Notes: generated from the sequence alone by a model not told the origin. A stretch of 64,000 nucleotides of DNA from Algoriphagus algorifonticola (GCF_007655305.1 NZ_VLOG01000012.1:46041-110040), one strand, 5' to 3'; shown: positions 16,424 to 25,776, counted from the first letter of the stretch. Program-made: numbers and translations.

Positions 16424-17990
16424 TGAGCTCCTCTGAAGGGCCTTCAGGTACTACCATTATCACCGATTCTCTATCTACCATGACTGCACCTGGAGCAAGA
16501 CCTTTCACCTTTCTTACAAACTTTGCTTCAGTGTAAATCACTGGAGCCAAGCTTTCAGTTTTGTATTTTGAATAATAGGCTGCTAAAGAAGCCGCTTTTT
16601 CAAGCACTTGATTGGGGACTTTCTCCTTGCCCTTTGTTCTGATGACAACGTGTGATCCCGGAACCTGCCTTGCATGCAACCATAAGTCATCTTTGTGAAT
16701 ATAGTTTCTCAGCATTTCATCATTATCCTTGGCAGATTTACCCACCCAGATAGGGAAACCGGCATATTCGAATTGCCTAAAAGGAAGACTGACACTATCT
16801 TTTTGGAGGGACTTATCTTCTTTATTTGATTTTTTAAAATCCTTTAAATCTCTAAAACCATCCAGGTTTTCCAACTCAAAGAGCTTGGTTTCCAATTCCT
16901 CCTTTTTTACTTTTTTAGAAGCGATAGCCTGTTCAATCTGGTCTAATTCAAGCTGCCTATTTTTACTTTTTCTGTAAAGGTTTTCAGCATAATCTTGAAG
17001 TTTCTGATTGGGTTTTAGCTTTACTTCGACTTCTTCTCCTGAATAAAAATTGGTAAAGCGATAGGTTAATTGACCTGGCTTAAACTCATGAATATGAGCC
17101 ATTATTACATCAGCTAATTGAGAAGGAGGGGCGGCTTGAATCAATGCCTCCAGCTTCTCTTGAGATTTTTTGATATAGCTTTCAGTTTTCTTGAGTTCAT
17201 CCCCATATTTCTTCAGCAAAGCCCTCTTTTCTTTTTCAAAAGAGCCCACGACCATGGCTTTATAAAAAAGCTCATTCAATGCATCTACGGGGTTGGCGAA
17301 GGTTTTTTGGATATTGGAATCAGGGAGCAAGGTCAAATAGACCTCCTCCTCTTTTTGAACCAAGCAAAAAAGCGGGCTGTCGAGCATGTCCAACAACTCC
17401 TGCATGAGTGCCCACTTTTGATTTATCGTTGCCTGTATATATCCCCGCTCTTTCAACCATTCCCGAGGAATCTTCCCGAGAGTTGGCAAAAACTGAGAAG
17501 CATTGCCTTCAAGCCTGAAAAATTGTTCTTGACTTAAATCCAAAGTCTTTTCTAAATCGGGCCAGTATAGACTTTTATCTTCTACAAATTCATTTCTGAA
17601 AACTCGAATGGGTAGCTTATTCCCAGATTGATAATGAAGCACATTACTTCGATTTCCATGCAGTTTAAACAACAAAGTTCCTCCAGACTCCAATTCCAAT
17701 CTAAAAGCCCTTTCATAGCTTAATACTTTGCAGGAACTGATCTTTTCTCTTATTAACTCTGGAAAAAGGTCTACCGAATTCCTTTTAGCTCTTTTATAAT
17801 CTTCAGGAAAAGCAAAATAAATCTGAGGAGGTAAAAAGTGCGCCCGGATGTACCGATGATTTTCTCCTGATTCAGCTTCTATAACCAATTCATCTTTGCT
17901 TTGAGAAAAGCAGGAGATAATGGTCATTCCTTTCAATTCCTGCTCAAGTTCAGGGCAGAGGTATTTAAGAAAATGATAATTGAGATGCAT
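16416..17990 (-). CDS. NFACT-family RqcH-like ribosome-quality-control protein
   Basis: 524 residues: NFACT-N domain (1-210), coiled-coil middle (about 240-400, for example LKKTESYIKKSQEKLEALI), and NFACT-R domain (about 405-510) with DDLWLHARQVPGSHVVIRTK. RqcH binds obstructed 50S subunits and directs C-terminal alanine tailing. Compared with B. subtilis RqcH, which I recall as having the essential pair Asp97-Arg98 in GLDRIM, the matching place here reads SYERAF (Glu93-Arg94), and MGRHSN reads HGNRSN. Last gene of a tightly coupled five-gene operon; its ATG overlaps the stop of the MBL hydrolase by one base. Confidence 0.85.
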   Translation of the reverse strand: MHLNYHFLKYLCPELEQELKGMTIISCFSQSKDELVIEAESGENHRYIRAHFLPPQIYFAFPEDYKRAKRNSVDLFPELIREKISSCKVLSYERAFRLELESGGTLLFKLHGNRSNVLHYQSGNKLPIRVFRNEFVEDKSLYWPDLEKTLDLSQEQFFRLEGNASQFLPTLGKIPREWLKERGYIQATINQKWALMQELLDMLDSPLFCLVQKEEEVYLTLLPDSNIQKTFANPVDALNELFYKAMVVGSFEKEKRALLKKYGDELKKTESYIKKSQEKLEALIQAAPPSQLADVIMAHIHEFKPGQLTYRFTNFYSGEEVEVKLKPNQKLQDYAENLYRKSKNRQLELDQIEQAIASKKVKKEELETKLFELENLDGFRDLKDFKKSNKEDKSLQKDSVSLPFRQFEYAGFPIWVGKSAKDNDEMLRNYIHKDDLWLHARQVPGSHVVIRTKGKEKVPNQVLEKAASLAAYYSKYKTESLAPVIYTEAKFVRKVKGLAPGAVMVDRESVIMVVPEGPSEELTT

Positions 17991-18754
17991 TAGTCCAAAG
18001 TTAACTCTAATCCATCGTAGGCCAGATGAATTCCTTTAGGAAGCTCTTTCTCAACTTCAGCATGGAGTCCCAGTTTATGGGAAATATGGGTAAAATAAGT
18101 GTTTTTCGCTCCGAGACTTTCTGCCATTTCTATTGCTTCGTCCAAAGTAAAGTGGGAAATATGGGGCTTTTTTTGAAGGGCATTGAGGACGATGGTCTCA
18201 GAGCCTCGGATCAAATCAATAGATGAATCGGGAATGTGATTGGCATCTGTTATATAGGTAAAATCGCCGATTCTAAACCCTAAAACTGGTAATTTATAAT
18301 GTAAAACCGGAATAGGAGTGATGGTAATGCCTTCTATGGTAAAGCTTTGTTCATCAATTTCTATGGTTTCAACCTGAGGGACTCCCGGATATTTTTGACT
18401 GGAAAAGATATAAGAAAACTCCCTACGAATTTGATCCAGCACTTGAGCTCTTGCAAACACTGGCATATCTTTTTGCTGGGCAAAATTAAATGGTCTAATA
18501 TCATCCAGACCAGCGGTGTGATCCTTATGCTCATGGGTAAATAGTACGGCATCTAAAGTGCTTATGCCACTTTGAAGGATCTGAGATCGAAAGTCTGGAC
18601 CCGTGTCAATTACCAAACTCAGTTCGCCCACTTGTATGTGAATAGAGGACCTATATCTTTTATCCCTAAAGTCCAAAGATTTACAGACCGGACATGAGCA
18701 GCCAATGACTGGCACTCCCTGTGAGGTTCCTGTTCCTAAAAATCGTACTTTCAA
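17990..18754 (-). CDS. PhnP-like MBL-fold metallohydrolase
   Basis: 254 residues with the metallo-beta-lactamase metal site THEHKDH, the downstream His/Asp ligands (VLHYKLP, TDANHIPD, FTHISHKLG), and an N-terminal CSCPVCKS cysteine cluster that in PhnP binds an extra structural zinc. PhnP is a cyclic ribose phosphodiesterase of phosphonate breakdown, but no phn genes are nearby, so the substrate here is probably another phosphodiester. ATGA overlap (4 bases) with the 92-aa gene before it and one-base overlap with the NFACT gene after it. Confidence 0.87.
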   Translation of the reverse strand: MKVRFLGTGTSQGVPVIGCSCPVCKSLDFRDKRYRSSIHIQVGELSLVIDTGPDFRSQILQSGISTLDAVLFTHEHKDHTAGLDDIRPFNFAQQKDMPVFARAQVLDQIRREFSYIFSSQKYPGVPQVETIEIDEQSFTIEGITITPIPVLHYKLPVLGFRIGDFTYITDANHIPDSSIDLIRGSETIVLNALQKKPHISHFTLDEAIEMAESLGAKNTYFTHISHKLGLHAEVEKELPKGIHLAYDGLELTLD

Positions 18755-19029
18755 AATTTTAATTGGGTTTGTTGCAATTCTTTTAAGAAATCCTGAACGG
18801 ACTTCTCTTTAAAATCCTGAGGATTGAATTGAAGTTCCCCTAAAATGTCGATCAATGCATTAATTTTCCCTTCTAGCGGGAAATATTTGTTGACAATGAC
18901 GATTTTGGTGTCTTTTAATACACAATAGCCTGATTTAAAGCTCCCTTTTTCGTAGCGCAAAACGTAGTCTGATGCTGCGAATAAGTTTTCGAGCTTATCT
19001 AAAAAATGCTTTGTGTATTTGACAGCCAT
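18751..19029 (-). CDS. Conserved small protein of unknown function
   Basis: 92 residues, soluble, with a central beta-rich part (GYCVLKDTKIVIVNKYFPLEGKINALIDIL) and a charged C-terminus. I do not recognise a characterised family. Its start directly follows the receiver stop and its end overlaps the MBL gene by 4 bases, so it is certainly read in this operon. Confidence 0.7.
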   Translation of the reverse strand: MAVKYTKHFLDKLENLFAASDYVLRYEKGSFKSGYCVLKDTKIVIVNKYFPLEGKINALIDILGELQFNPQDFKEKSVQDFLKELQQTQLKF

Positions 19030-19407
19030 TTAGCTTAGGAATTTTTTCACCGTAGCCAAAACCTGATCGTAATCAAGAGGTTTTTGAATAAAGTCATCAA
19101 AACCGGCCTTTCTGAAATCATCATGAGTCATGTTGTGGATATTTCCAGAGATGGCAATGATAGGCAGTTTGGATTTTTTCTCATCTGCCAATTCACGGAT
19201 TGCTTTGGTGCAAGCGATTCCATCCAAGACCGGCATGCTGATATCCATCAAAATAAGGTCGAAATCCTCCTTGGCTAAAAGATCCAAAACTTGCTGTCCA
19301 TTTCGGGCTGCTGTCATTTGGTAATTTTCAAATGCCAATACATTTTTCGTCAGGTTGATAATGACTGAACTGTCTTCACCTACCAAAATTTTCTTGTCTG
19401 CATTCAT
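19030..19407 (-). CDS. Stand-alone receiver-domain response regulator
   Basis: 125 residues, a single CheY-like receiver: acidic pair Glu11-Asp12, phosphoacceptor Asp55 in LILMDISMP, Thr/Ser position in AISGN, and conserved Lys in FIQKPLDYD. No output domain. Overlaps by 4 bases (ATGA) the receiver-HPt gene upstream, which would be its natural phosphoryl donor. No kinase is encoded beside them. Confidence 0.9.
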   Translation of the reverse strand: MNADKKILVGEDSSVIINLTKNVLAFENYQMTAARNGQQVLDLLAKEDFDLILMDISMPVLDGIACTKAIRELADEKKSKLPIIAISGNIHNMTHDDFRKAGFDDFIQKPLDYDQVLATVKKFLS

Positions 19408-20156
19408 AACTCAAAAATAGTTGCTTGATTTAAATATTGTTTGAAAGATTGTATTTCTTCTTCTAATTGATTCAGTTGGTCGGGGATTTCTTCTAAAGAT
19501 CCTTTTCTACCGGATAGTTCAAGAGTCTGTGCCGCAAGAAATATTCTATTGGCCCCAAGGGTGCCCGAGTTGCCTTTCAAAATATGAATAGAATTGCTCA
19601 AATCCTCTAAATTTTTGCTTTCATATGCAATCTTTGATTTTTTTATCAGTTGATCGCACTCCTGCAAAAAGTCAAGATATACCTGTTTGATCATTTCTGG
19701 GTTGTTGTATTTTGTCAATTGCTCAAAAACTTCTCGGTCCAGAATATTTTTTTGGAGTGTTTTTTCTGTGCTTTCTTCCTCCGGTAAAGTTTTTGAGTCC
19801 AGGGTGTTTTGAATCAAGTTTAGAAATTCTCTTGGCCTTATCGGCTTGACCATAAACTCATCAAAACCTTGAGAAAGGAAGGTTCCCCGATCTGATTCAT
19901 CTGCATAGGCCGTGATTGCAATAATCGGACAATCAGCTAATTCGCGCGATCTGATTAGCTTCATGGCGGAAATGCCATCTAATTCCGGCATCTGAATATC
20001 CATTAAAATCAGGTCGAAACTCTGATATTTTAATTTCTCCAATGCTTCCAGACCATTCCTTGCAGTTTCACAATACCAGGATTGACTGATGAGATTTTCG
20101 AAAAGCTTTCTATTGAGATCATTATCATCAACGATCAGGATGCTTTTGCTTTTCAT
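19404..20156 (-). CDS. Receiver-HPt hybrid phosphorelay protein
   Basis: 250 residues: receiver domain (1-120; Asp10-Asp11, phosphoacceptor Asp53 in LILMDIQMPELDG, Lys104 in FMVKPIRP) and an HPt domain (about 137-240) with the phosphorylatable His191 in SIHILKGNSGTLGA. There is no kinase domain, so it needs a hybrid kinase encoded elsewhere. First gene of the operon leading to the single receiver, the 92-aa protein, the MBL hydrolase and the RqcH-like protein. Its start is only about 40 bases from the divergent miaA start. Confidence 0.92.
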   Translation of the reverse strand: MKSKSILIVDDNDLNRKLFENLISQSWYCETARNGLEALEKLKYQSFDLILMDIQMPELDGISAMKLIRSRELADCPIIAITAYADESDRGTFLSQGFDEFMVKPIRPREFLNLIQNTLDSKTLPEEESTEKTLQKNILDREVFEQLTKYNNPEMIKQVYLDFLQECDQLIKKSKIAYESKNLEDLSNSIHILKGNSGTLGANRIFLAAQTLELSGRKGSLEEIPDQLNQLEEEIQSFKQYLNQATIFEL

Positions 20157-20198
20157 TCCTTTACTTTAGAATTTTACATCAAATCAAATCCTCAGGAC

Positions 20199-21116
20199 TT
20201 GTCTGAAATACCTACATTAATTTTGGTTGTTGGCCCCACTGCAGTTGGGAAAACTAACCTTTGTTTAAAGCTAGCTAAATTTTTCAATACCGAAATCATT
20301 TCTTGCGATAGTAGGCAATTTTATAAAGAAATGAACTTAGGTACTGCAAAACCTACCCCGGATGAACTGGCTCAGGTTAAGCATCACTTGATTGATTCGC
20401 TGTCTATTGAAGATGTATATGATGTGAAGAAATTCGAGCAGGATGCTATGAATATTTTAACTCAACTCTTCAAAGAAAAAAAAGTCGTCATTATGACCGG
20501 TGGTTCAGGCTTATTTGCCGACGCCATCACAGAAGGCTTGGATGAAATGCCGGAAGTTGAATCCGAAATCAGAACTCAAATTATCCAAGAGTATGAAGAA
20601 AGAGGTATAGAATTTTTGCAGGAAGAGGTCAAAAAAGCAGATCCTGAATATTTTGAAACTGTCGACAGGCAAAATCCCCAAAGACTTATGCGAGCCTTGG
20701 AAATCTGGAGGGGCACTGGCAAGAAGTTTTCTTCATTCAGGGTAAAGCAAAAGGTGGAAAGACCCTTTCAAACCATTAAAATTGGACTGAATCGGGATAG
20801 GGAGGAATTATACCAAAGGATTGACCAACGCATGGAGGAGATGATCTGGGCAGGTTTATTTCAAGAGGCAGAAAGCCTTTTCAAAAAAAGACATTTGAAT
20901 GCCTTACAGACCGTAGGTTACCAAGAAATATTCTCCTACATGGAAGGTGAATATGATAGGGAAGAAGCTATCCGCTTATTAAAAAGAAACTCCCGCCGAT
21001 ATGCCAAGCGTCAATTGACCTGGTTTCGACGGGATTTAACTATTCACTGGTTTCATCCTGATCAAGAATCAGAAATCATCCAGTGGGTTCAAACTAGATT
21101 GTCTGAAAACCACTGA
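20199..21116 (+). CDS. miaA: tRNA dimethylallyltransferase
   Basis: Adds a dimethylallyl group to A37 of tRNAs reading UNN codons. With TTG 20199 as start it has 305 residues, P-loop VVGPTAVGKT at 10-19, SCDSRQFYKEMNLGTAKP, and the tRNA-contact region RYAKRQLTWFRRD. The frame is open back to 20082, but that extension is antisense to the receiver-HPt gene and outside the family. TTG 20199 is preceded by AGGA at 20193-20196 and gives the usual MiaA length. No in-frame ATG exists between them. Confidence 0.92.
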   Translation: MSEIPTLILVVGPTAVGKTNLCLKLAKFFNTEIISCDSRQFYKEMNLGTAKPTPDELAQVKHHLIDSLSIEDVYDVKKFEQDAMNILTQLFKEKKVVIMTGGSGLFADAITEGLDEMPEVESEIRTQIIQEYEERGIEFLQEEVKKADPEYFETVDRQNPQRLMRALEIWRGTGKKFSSFRVKQKVERPFQTIKIGLNRDREELYQRIDQRMEEMIWAGLFQEAESLFKKRHLNALQTVGYQEIFSYMEGEYDREEAIRLLKRNSRRYAKRQLTWFRRDLTIHWFHPDQESEIIQWVQTRLSENH

Positions 21117-21429
21117 TTTTTGCCACCCAATTGTAAGGTGCTTTTTTGATCAGTTGATTGTATTGAATCCGATTATACTTTAGCTCTCTGACTACCTTTA
21201 AGGCATCTTTTATTTTGGATTTTTTTTCGTCTGATTCTTTCAGTTTTTCCAAAATCACATCTGGATCTACTAAACTACCTGCAGTTAGTTGAAACTCAGG
21301 AAAGGCCAAGCTTAATTGAGTAAGCAACTCTTTTTGAAGGTTGAGTTTCCTTTGTAAGGAAGTTTTAACGGTTAAGAAAAAAAGGAGACAAGCGCCTCCT
21401 ACAGTCAGAAATAAAGGGATATAGCCCAT
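21094..21429 (-). CDS. Small membrane-anchored protein of unknown function
   Basis: 111 residues with one N-terminal membrane helix (IPLFLTVGGACLLFFLTV, no cleavage site) and a charged, probably helical soluble part (LEKLKESDEKKSKIKDALKVVRELKYNR). It follows pfkA with a one-base gap and overlaps the 3' end of convergent miaA by 23 bases. No family recognised; composition matches neighbouring genes, so I consider it real. Confidence 0.65.
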   Translation of the reverse strand: MGYIPLFLTVGGACLLFFLTVKTSLQRKLNLQKELLTQLSLAFPEFQLTAGSLVDPDVILEKLKESDEKKSKIKDALKVVRELKYNRIQYNQLIKKAPYNWVAKISGFQTI

Positions 21430-21430
21430 T

Positions 21431-22405
21431 TTAGATACTTAAGATTTCTATCAGTTTCAAATGATCTTCAATCAGTGGTTTGGTTTTACCAATGCAGTCT
21501 CCAAATGGAGTGTAAACAACCTGCTGATTCATCACTCCGGCCATGCAGTTCACTTCTCCTTTCAACAGACCTTCTACAGCTGCCATTCCACATCTACTTG
21601 CTAAAACTCTATCTCGGGCCGTAGGGTTTCCACCTCTTTGAATATGTCCTAAAGTGGTCACCTTAAATTCCTTGGTAGTGTCCTTGATTTTACTTTTAAC
21701 TTTCTGCATAATCTCCTCGGCATTCCCTGCATCATCTCCTTCTGCTACTACGATAATGCTGGAAGATTTAGTCTTCCTGAGGTTTTTCAAGGACTTTACC
21801 ACTCCTTCTATATCAGTAGCAGTCTCCGGAACCATCACGAATTCCGCTCCGCCTCCGATACCCGATTCCACAGCAATAAAGCCTGCATCCCGTCCCATCA
21901 CTTCTATGAAAAAGATTCTATCATGAGCAGCAGCAGTATCCCGAATCTTGTCGATTGCTTCCAAAGCGGTATTAACCGCAGTATCAAATCCTATGGTGTA
22001 ATCTGTTCCATAGAGATCGTTGTCTATAGTTCCTGGACAGCCGATAGTTGGTATCCCAAATTCTTCGAAGAAAATTTTTGCACCTGTAAATGTTCCGTCT
22101 CCTCCGATTGCGACAATTCCTTCAATTCCATGTTTCATCAGGTTGTCATAGGCTTTTTTTCTGCCTTCCGGAGTTCTAAATTCCTTTGATCTGGCAGATT
22201 TAAGAATGGTTCCCCCACGCTGAACAATATTACTTACAGAGTAGGAATGCATGCGTTTGATATCACCCTCAATCATTCCTTCATATCCGCGATAAACTCC
22301 GTAAACTTCCAGTCCTTTAAAAATAGCTGTTCTGACAACAGCTCTCACACAGGCATTCATTCCTGGACTATCACCTCCTGAAGTAAAAACGGCAATTTTT
22401 TTCAT
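21431..22405 (-). CDS. pfkA: ATP-dependent 6-phosphofructokinase
   Basis: Phosphorylates fructose 6-phosphate, the committed glycolytic step. 324 residues with the PfkA signature: TSGGDSPGMNA (nucleotide loop), IGGDGTFTGA, PGTIDNDLYGTDYTIGFDTA (catalytic Asp in TIDND), and EVMGRDAGFIA. Gly in GGDGT favours ATP over pyrophosphate use. Length typical for the short bacterial allosteric enzyme. Confidence 0.96.
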   Translation of the reverse strand: MKKIAVFTSGGDSPGMNACVRAVVRTAIFKGLEVYGVYRGYEGMIEGDIKRMHSYSVSNIVQRGGTILKSARSKEFRTPEGRKKAYDNLMKHGIEGIVAIGGDGTFTGAKIFFEEFGIPTIGCPGTIDNDLYGTDYTIGFDTAVNTALEAIDKIRDTAAAHDRIFFIEVMGRDAGFIAVESGIGGGAEFVMVPETATDIEGVVKSLKNLRKTKSSSIIVVAEGDDAGNAEEIMQKVKSKIKDTTKEFKVTTLGHIQRGGNPTARDRVLASRCGMAAVEGLLKGEVNCMAGVMNQQVVYTPFGDCIGKTKPLIEDHLKLIEILSI

Positions 22406-22591
22406 GTTTTCTGTATTATCTAAAAGGTCAATAAAACCAATCTTTCGATAGAATTCCCATGGGGGAAAATCTTAGATCGTCTAGTTTTAATAAAATAGGT
22501 TTTTAAGCCCCGCAAAAATAGGGATTAAAGGAGGAAAGCCGTAGTTTCTGGGATGAATTAAGTGGAAAATTTTATCTATGGAATGAAATCA

Positions 22592-22599
22592 TATTTTTG
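22592..22599 (+). promoter_or_regulatory. Candidate -7 promoter box before aldo/keto reductase
   Basis: TATTTTTG matches TAnnTTTG exactly and sits 21 bases before ATG 22620. No good -33 TTTG at 17-21 bases upstream, so support is partial. Confidence 0.3.
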
Positions 22600-22619
22600 A
22601 ATTGTAAACCCAAAATCAA

Positions 22620-23510
22620 ATGAATAGACGAACTCTTCCCCTTGCGGATTTCCAAATACCTGAAATTTCTTTAGGCTGTATGTCTCTTCCTGAAAAGAAG
22701 AATGAAGGCATAAAAATCATTCAGGCTGCGATTTCTTCAGGAATCAATTTATTGGATACGGCTGATTTGTATCAAAGAGGCTTTAATGAGGAAATGGTGG
22801 GAGAGGCCATTCAAGACCGCAGAGATCAGGTGCTTTTGGCAAGCAAAGTCGGCAACGAATGGAGAAAGGATGGCTCTGGGTGGGATTGGAACCCCAAAAA
22901 AGAATATATTCTTAAAGCCGTAGATGCCAGTTTGGCTCGTTTGAAAACGGACTACATAGACTTATGTCAGCTTCATGGAGGCACGATTGAGGATCCTTGG
23001 GATGAGACCTTAGAGGCCTTTGAAATTTTAAAGAAGGAAGGAAAAATCCGGGCTTTTGGGATTTCCTCCATTCGGCCCAATGTTATCCGAAAAGTGATGG
23101 AGTTAAATCCTCCTGCCAGCATTATGATGCAATATAGCCCTTTGGATAGGAGACCTGAGGAGGTGGTTTTTCCTGTTTTGGAACAAAGTGAAATCCGGGT
23201 TCTGGTAAGAGGGGCATTCGCAAAAGGCTTATTGATAGATAAGGAATCCTCTGATTTCTTGAGTTATCATGCTGAAAAAGTAAAGGCTATGAAGGACTTT
23301 TTAAATTCATTCGTCTATTCAACCGAGTCCTTGTTGATTCGCTTTGGCTTAAGCCAAAAGGCAGTTGCATCTTTGGTCATTGGGGCTAGTTCAGTAGGCC
23401 AGGTTGAAAAAATGTTGAGAGCCTACGAAGAAGGGATGCAGATAGAGGAAGACTTTATCCAGGCAATTCGAAGGAAATTACCCGCTAATCATTATCAAGA
23501 TCACCGCTGA
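22620..23510 (+). CDS. Aldo/keto reductase
   Basis: 296-residue TIM-barrel NAD(P)H oxidoreductase. The catalytic tetrad is visible: Asp and Tyr in LLDTADLYQRG, Lys in LLASKVGNEW, His in CQLHGG. FGISSIRP and the C-terminal VIGASSVGQVEKM fit the cofactor-binding part. Substrate cannot be inferred. Transcribed alone; the acylase gene follows 71 bases later on the same strand. Confidence 0.92.
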   Translation: MNRRTLPLADFQIPEISLGCMSLPEKKNEGIKIIQAAISSGINLLDTADLYQRGFNEEMVGEAIQDRRDQVLLASKVGNEWRKDGSGWDWNPKKEYILKAVDASLARLKTDYIDLCQLHGGTIEDPWDETLEAFEILKKEGKIRAFGISSIRPNVIRKVMELNPPASIMMQYSPLDRRPEEVVFPVLEQSEIRVLVRGAFAKGLLIDKESSDFLSYHAEKVKAMKDFLNSFVYSTESLLIRFGLSQKAVASLVIGASSVGQVEKMLRAYEEGMQIEEDFIQAIRRKLPANHYQDHR

Positions 23511-23581
23511 TCAATTTCTTCTATACAGGATTTTTATTTCCCTTAATTTCAAGATTGAAAATCAACCACCCATAGATACCT

Positions 23582-25756
23582 ATGATTAAAAATATTTGCT
23601 TGCTACTTCTGATAGCTTTTATCGCTTGCAGTCCCAAAGTTGAAACAGAATTGGATCGCTGGGAAGCCCGAGCTGCCCAAGTGGAAATAATTCGGGATGA
23701 CTTTGGAGTTCCTCATATTTACGGAGAAACCGATGCTGATGCGGTGTTTGGACTGCTTTACGCTCAATGCGAAGATGATTTTAGAAGGGTTGAGCGAAAT
23801 TATGTATGGGCAACAGGAAGATTAGCTGAACTGGAAGGAGAAGAGGCAATTTTCTCTGATTTGAGAGCCAATTTGTACATGACAGAAGAGGAAGCTAAGG
23901 CTGCTTATGAAACAGCTCCGGATTGGTTGAAGGAATTATGTGTGGCTTTCGCAGATGGCATAAATTACTACCTACATACACATCCAGAAGTTGAGGCTCA
24001 GGTAATTACTCATTATGAACCATGGATGCATTTATTCTTTTTTGAAGGTTCCATAGGTGGAGACATCGAGCAGATACCTCTAAAAGGAATTCGGGAATTC
24101 TACGGAAAAGAAATCAGTGTACCTGTTTTGGAGGCAGTTGCTGAATGGAAAAGCCCTGAGGCTTTGGAAGAACCTGCGGGATCGAATGGAATTGCAGTTG
24201 CCGGGGAACTGACAGAGTCAGGAAATGCTATGCTGCTTATCAATCCCCATACCTCATTTTATTTCAGACCAGAGGTGCATGTTGTATCTAAAGAGGGTTT
24301 GAACGCCTATGGAGCTGTGACCTGGGGTCAGCTTTTTGTTTATCAGGGATTTAATGAAAAAACCGGTTGGATTCATACTTCCACCCGAGTTGACTTTATC
24401 GATGAATTTGTAGAAGAAGTACTCCAAAAAGAGGATGGTTCACTGGTTTATCAATATGGAAATGAAGAAAGACCGGTGGAAGTAAAGCAAGCGACAATTA
24501 AGTATAAAACAGCCGAGGGGATTAAAGAGAAAACCTTTGACTTCTATAGAACCCATCATGGCCCGATCACTCACGAAATGGATGGAAAATGGGTGGCAAC
24601 CAAAATCAATTGGGATCCTGTTCAGGCCTTGATTCAAAGTTTTACCCGAACCAAGTTGAATAATTTTGCAGAGTTTAAGGATATGATGAATATCCGTACC
24701 AACTCATCCAATAACACTGTTTTTGCTGATGCAGAAGGGAATATCGGCTATTTCCACGGGAATTTTATTCCCAAAAGAAATCCTGAATTTGACTTTTCTG
24801 AACCCGTAGATGGATCTAATCCAGCTACAGACTGGCAAGGCTTACACACGGTGGATGAAAGCATTGTGATCCTCAATCCTGAAACGGGCTGGATTCAAAA
24901 CTGTAATTCCACACCTTACACAGCAGCAGGTGAATATTCTCCGAAAAGGGAAAATTATCCTATTTACATGGCTCCTGATCAGGAAAATTTCCGAGGCATT
25001 CATGCAGTTAAAGTTTTGAAAGAGGCTAAAAATTTGACATTGGATTCATTTATAGAATTGGCACATGATCCTTATTTACCTGCCTTTGAGGCTTTGATTC
25101 CTGAATTGGTTGCGGCCTATGAAAAAGTAGGTTCTAAGAATAAAGAGGCGATTCAAGTGCTTAAAGCATGGGATTTCCGTACGAGTAAGGAATCAGTGGC
25201 TATGTCTCTGGCTCATTTTTATGGGATGAATTATGCGCGAAATGTAGGTTCATTGAATCGCTTCATCGACGATCCATCAATTAGTGGGGAATATTCTAAG
25301 CCTAGCGACAATCAAGTCGTGGAGGCTTTTGATCAAACTATTGAGGAAATGAATGCAGATTTCGGATCTTGGAATACCCCTTGGGGCGAGATCAATAGAT
25401 TTCAAAGACTTTCAGGCGCTATTGATTTGAAGTTTGATGATGATAAACCATACATTCCTGTAGGAATGGCTTCAGGAACCTGGGGAGCTTTGGCAGCTTA
25501 TGGAGCAAGAAGTACAGAAGATACAAAGCGATTATATGGATATAGAGGGAATAGCTTTGTAGCTGTAGTTGAATTTGGTAAAAAGGTAAAAGCTAAAAGT
25601 ATTTTAGCAGGAGGTCAAAGTGGGGATCCTAATTCGCCTCATTTTACCGATCAGGCGCAGCGTTATGCTGATGCAAATTGGAAAGATGTGGCGTATTACC
25701 AAGAAGATGTTGAAGCTAGAGCAGAAGAGCGGTATAATCCAGGGAAAAGGAAATAA
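23582..25756 (+). CDS. Penicillin-acylase-family Ntn hydrolase, lipoprotein type
   Basis: 724 residues. Lipobox IACS puts Cys16 at the mature N-terminus. The family is self-processing: the nucleophile is the N-terminal Ser of the beta chain, here Ser201 in EPAGSNGIAVAG, and the beta chain continues with NPHTSFYFRPEVH. Members hydrolyse amides such as penicillin G, acyl-homoserine lactones or cyclic lipopeptides; the substrate here is unknown. As a lipoprotein it would act in the periplasm or at the cell surface. A second, only distantly similar member lies at 26462. Confidence 0.9.
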   Translation: MIKNICLLLLIAFIACSPKVETELDRWEARAAQVEIIRDDFGVPHIYGETDADAVFGLLYAQCEDDFRRVERNYVWATGRLAELEGEEAIFSDLRANLYMTEEEAKAAYETAPDWLKELCVAFADGINYYLHTHPEVEAQVITHYEPWMHLFFFEGSIGGDIEQIPLKGIREFYGKEISVPVLEAVAEWKSPEALEEPAGSNGIAVAGELTESGNAMLLINPHTSFYFRPEVHVVSKEGLNAYGAVTWGQLFVYQGFNEKTGWIHTSTRVDFIDEFVEEVLQKEDGSLVYQYGNEERPVEVKQATIKYKTAEGIKEKTFDFYRTHHGPITHEMDGKWVATKINWDPVQALIQSFTRTKLNNFAEFKDMMNIRTNSSNNTVFADAEGNIGYFHGNFIPKRNPEFDFSEPVDGSNPATDWQGLHTVDESIVILNPETGWIQNCNSTPYTAAGEYSPKRENYPIYMAPDQENFRGIHAVKVLKEAKNLTLDSFIELAHDPYLPAFEALIPELVAAYEKVGSKNKEAIQVLKAWDFRTSKESVAMSLAHFYGMNYARNVGSLNRFIDDPSISGEYSKPSDNQVVEAFDQTIEEMNADFGSWNTPWGEINRFQRLSGAIDLKFDDDKPYIPVGMASGTWGALAAYGARSTEDTKRLYGYRGNSFVAVVEFGKKVKAKSILAGGQSGDPNSPHFTDQAQRYADANWKDVAYYQEDVEARAEERYNPGKRK

Positions 25757-25776
25757 TTGTATTGACGAAAAAAGCT

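Noticed and set aside
17990..18754. Metallo-beta-lactamase resistance enzyme
   Set aside because: The Cys cluster and PhnP-like motif order point to a cytosolic phosphodiesterase; no signal peptide.
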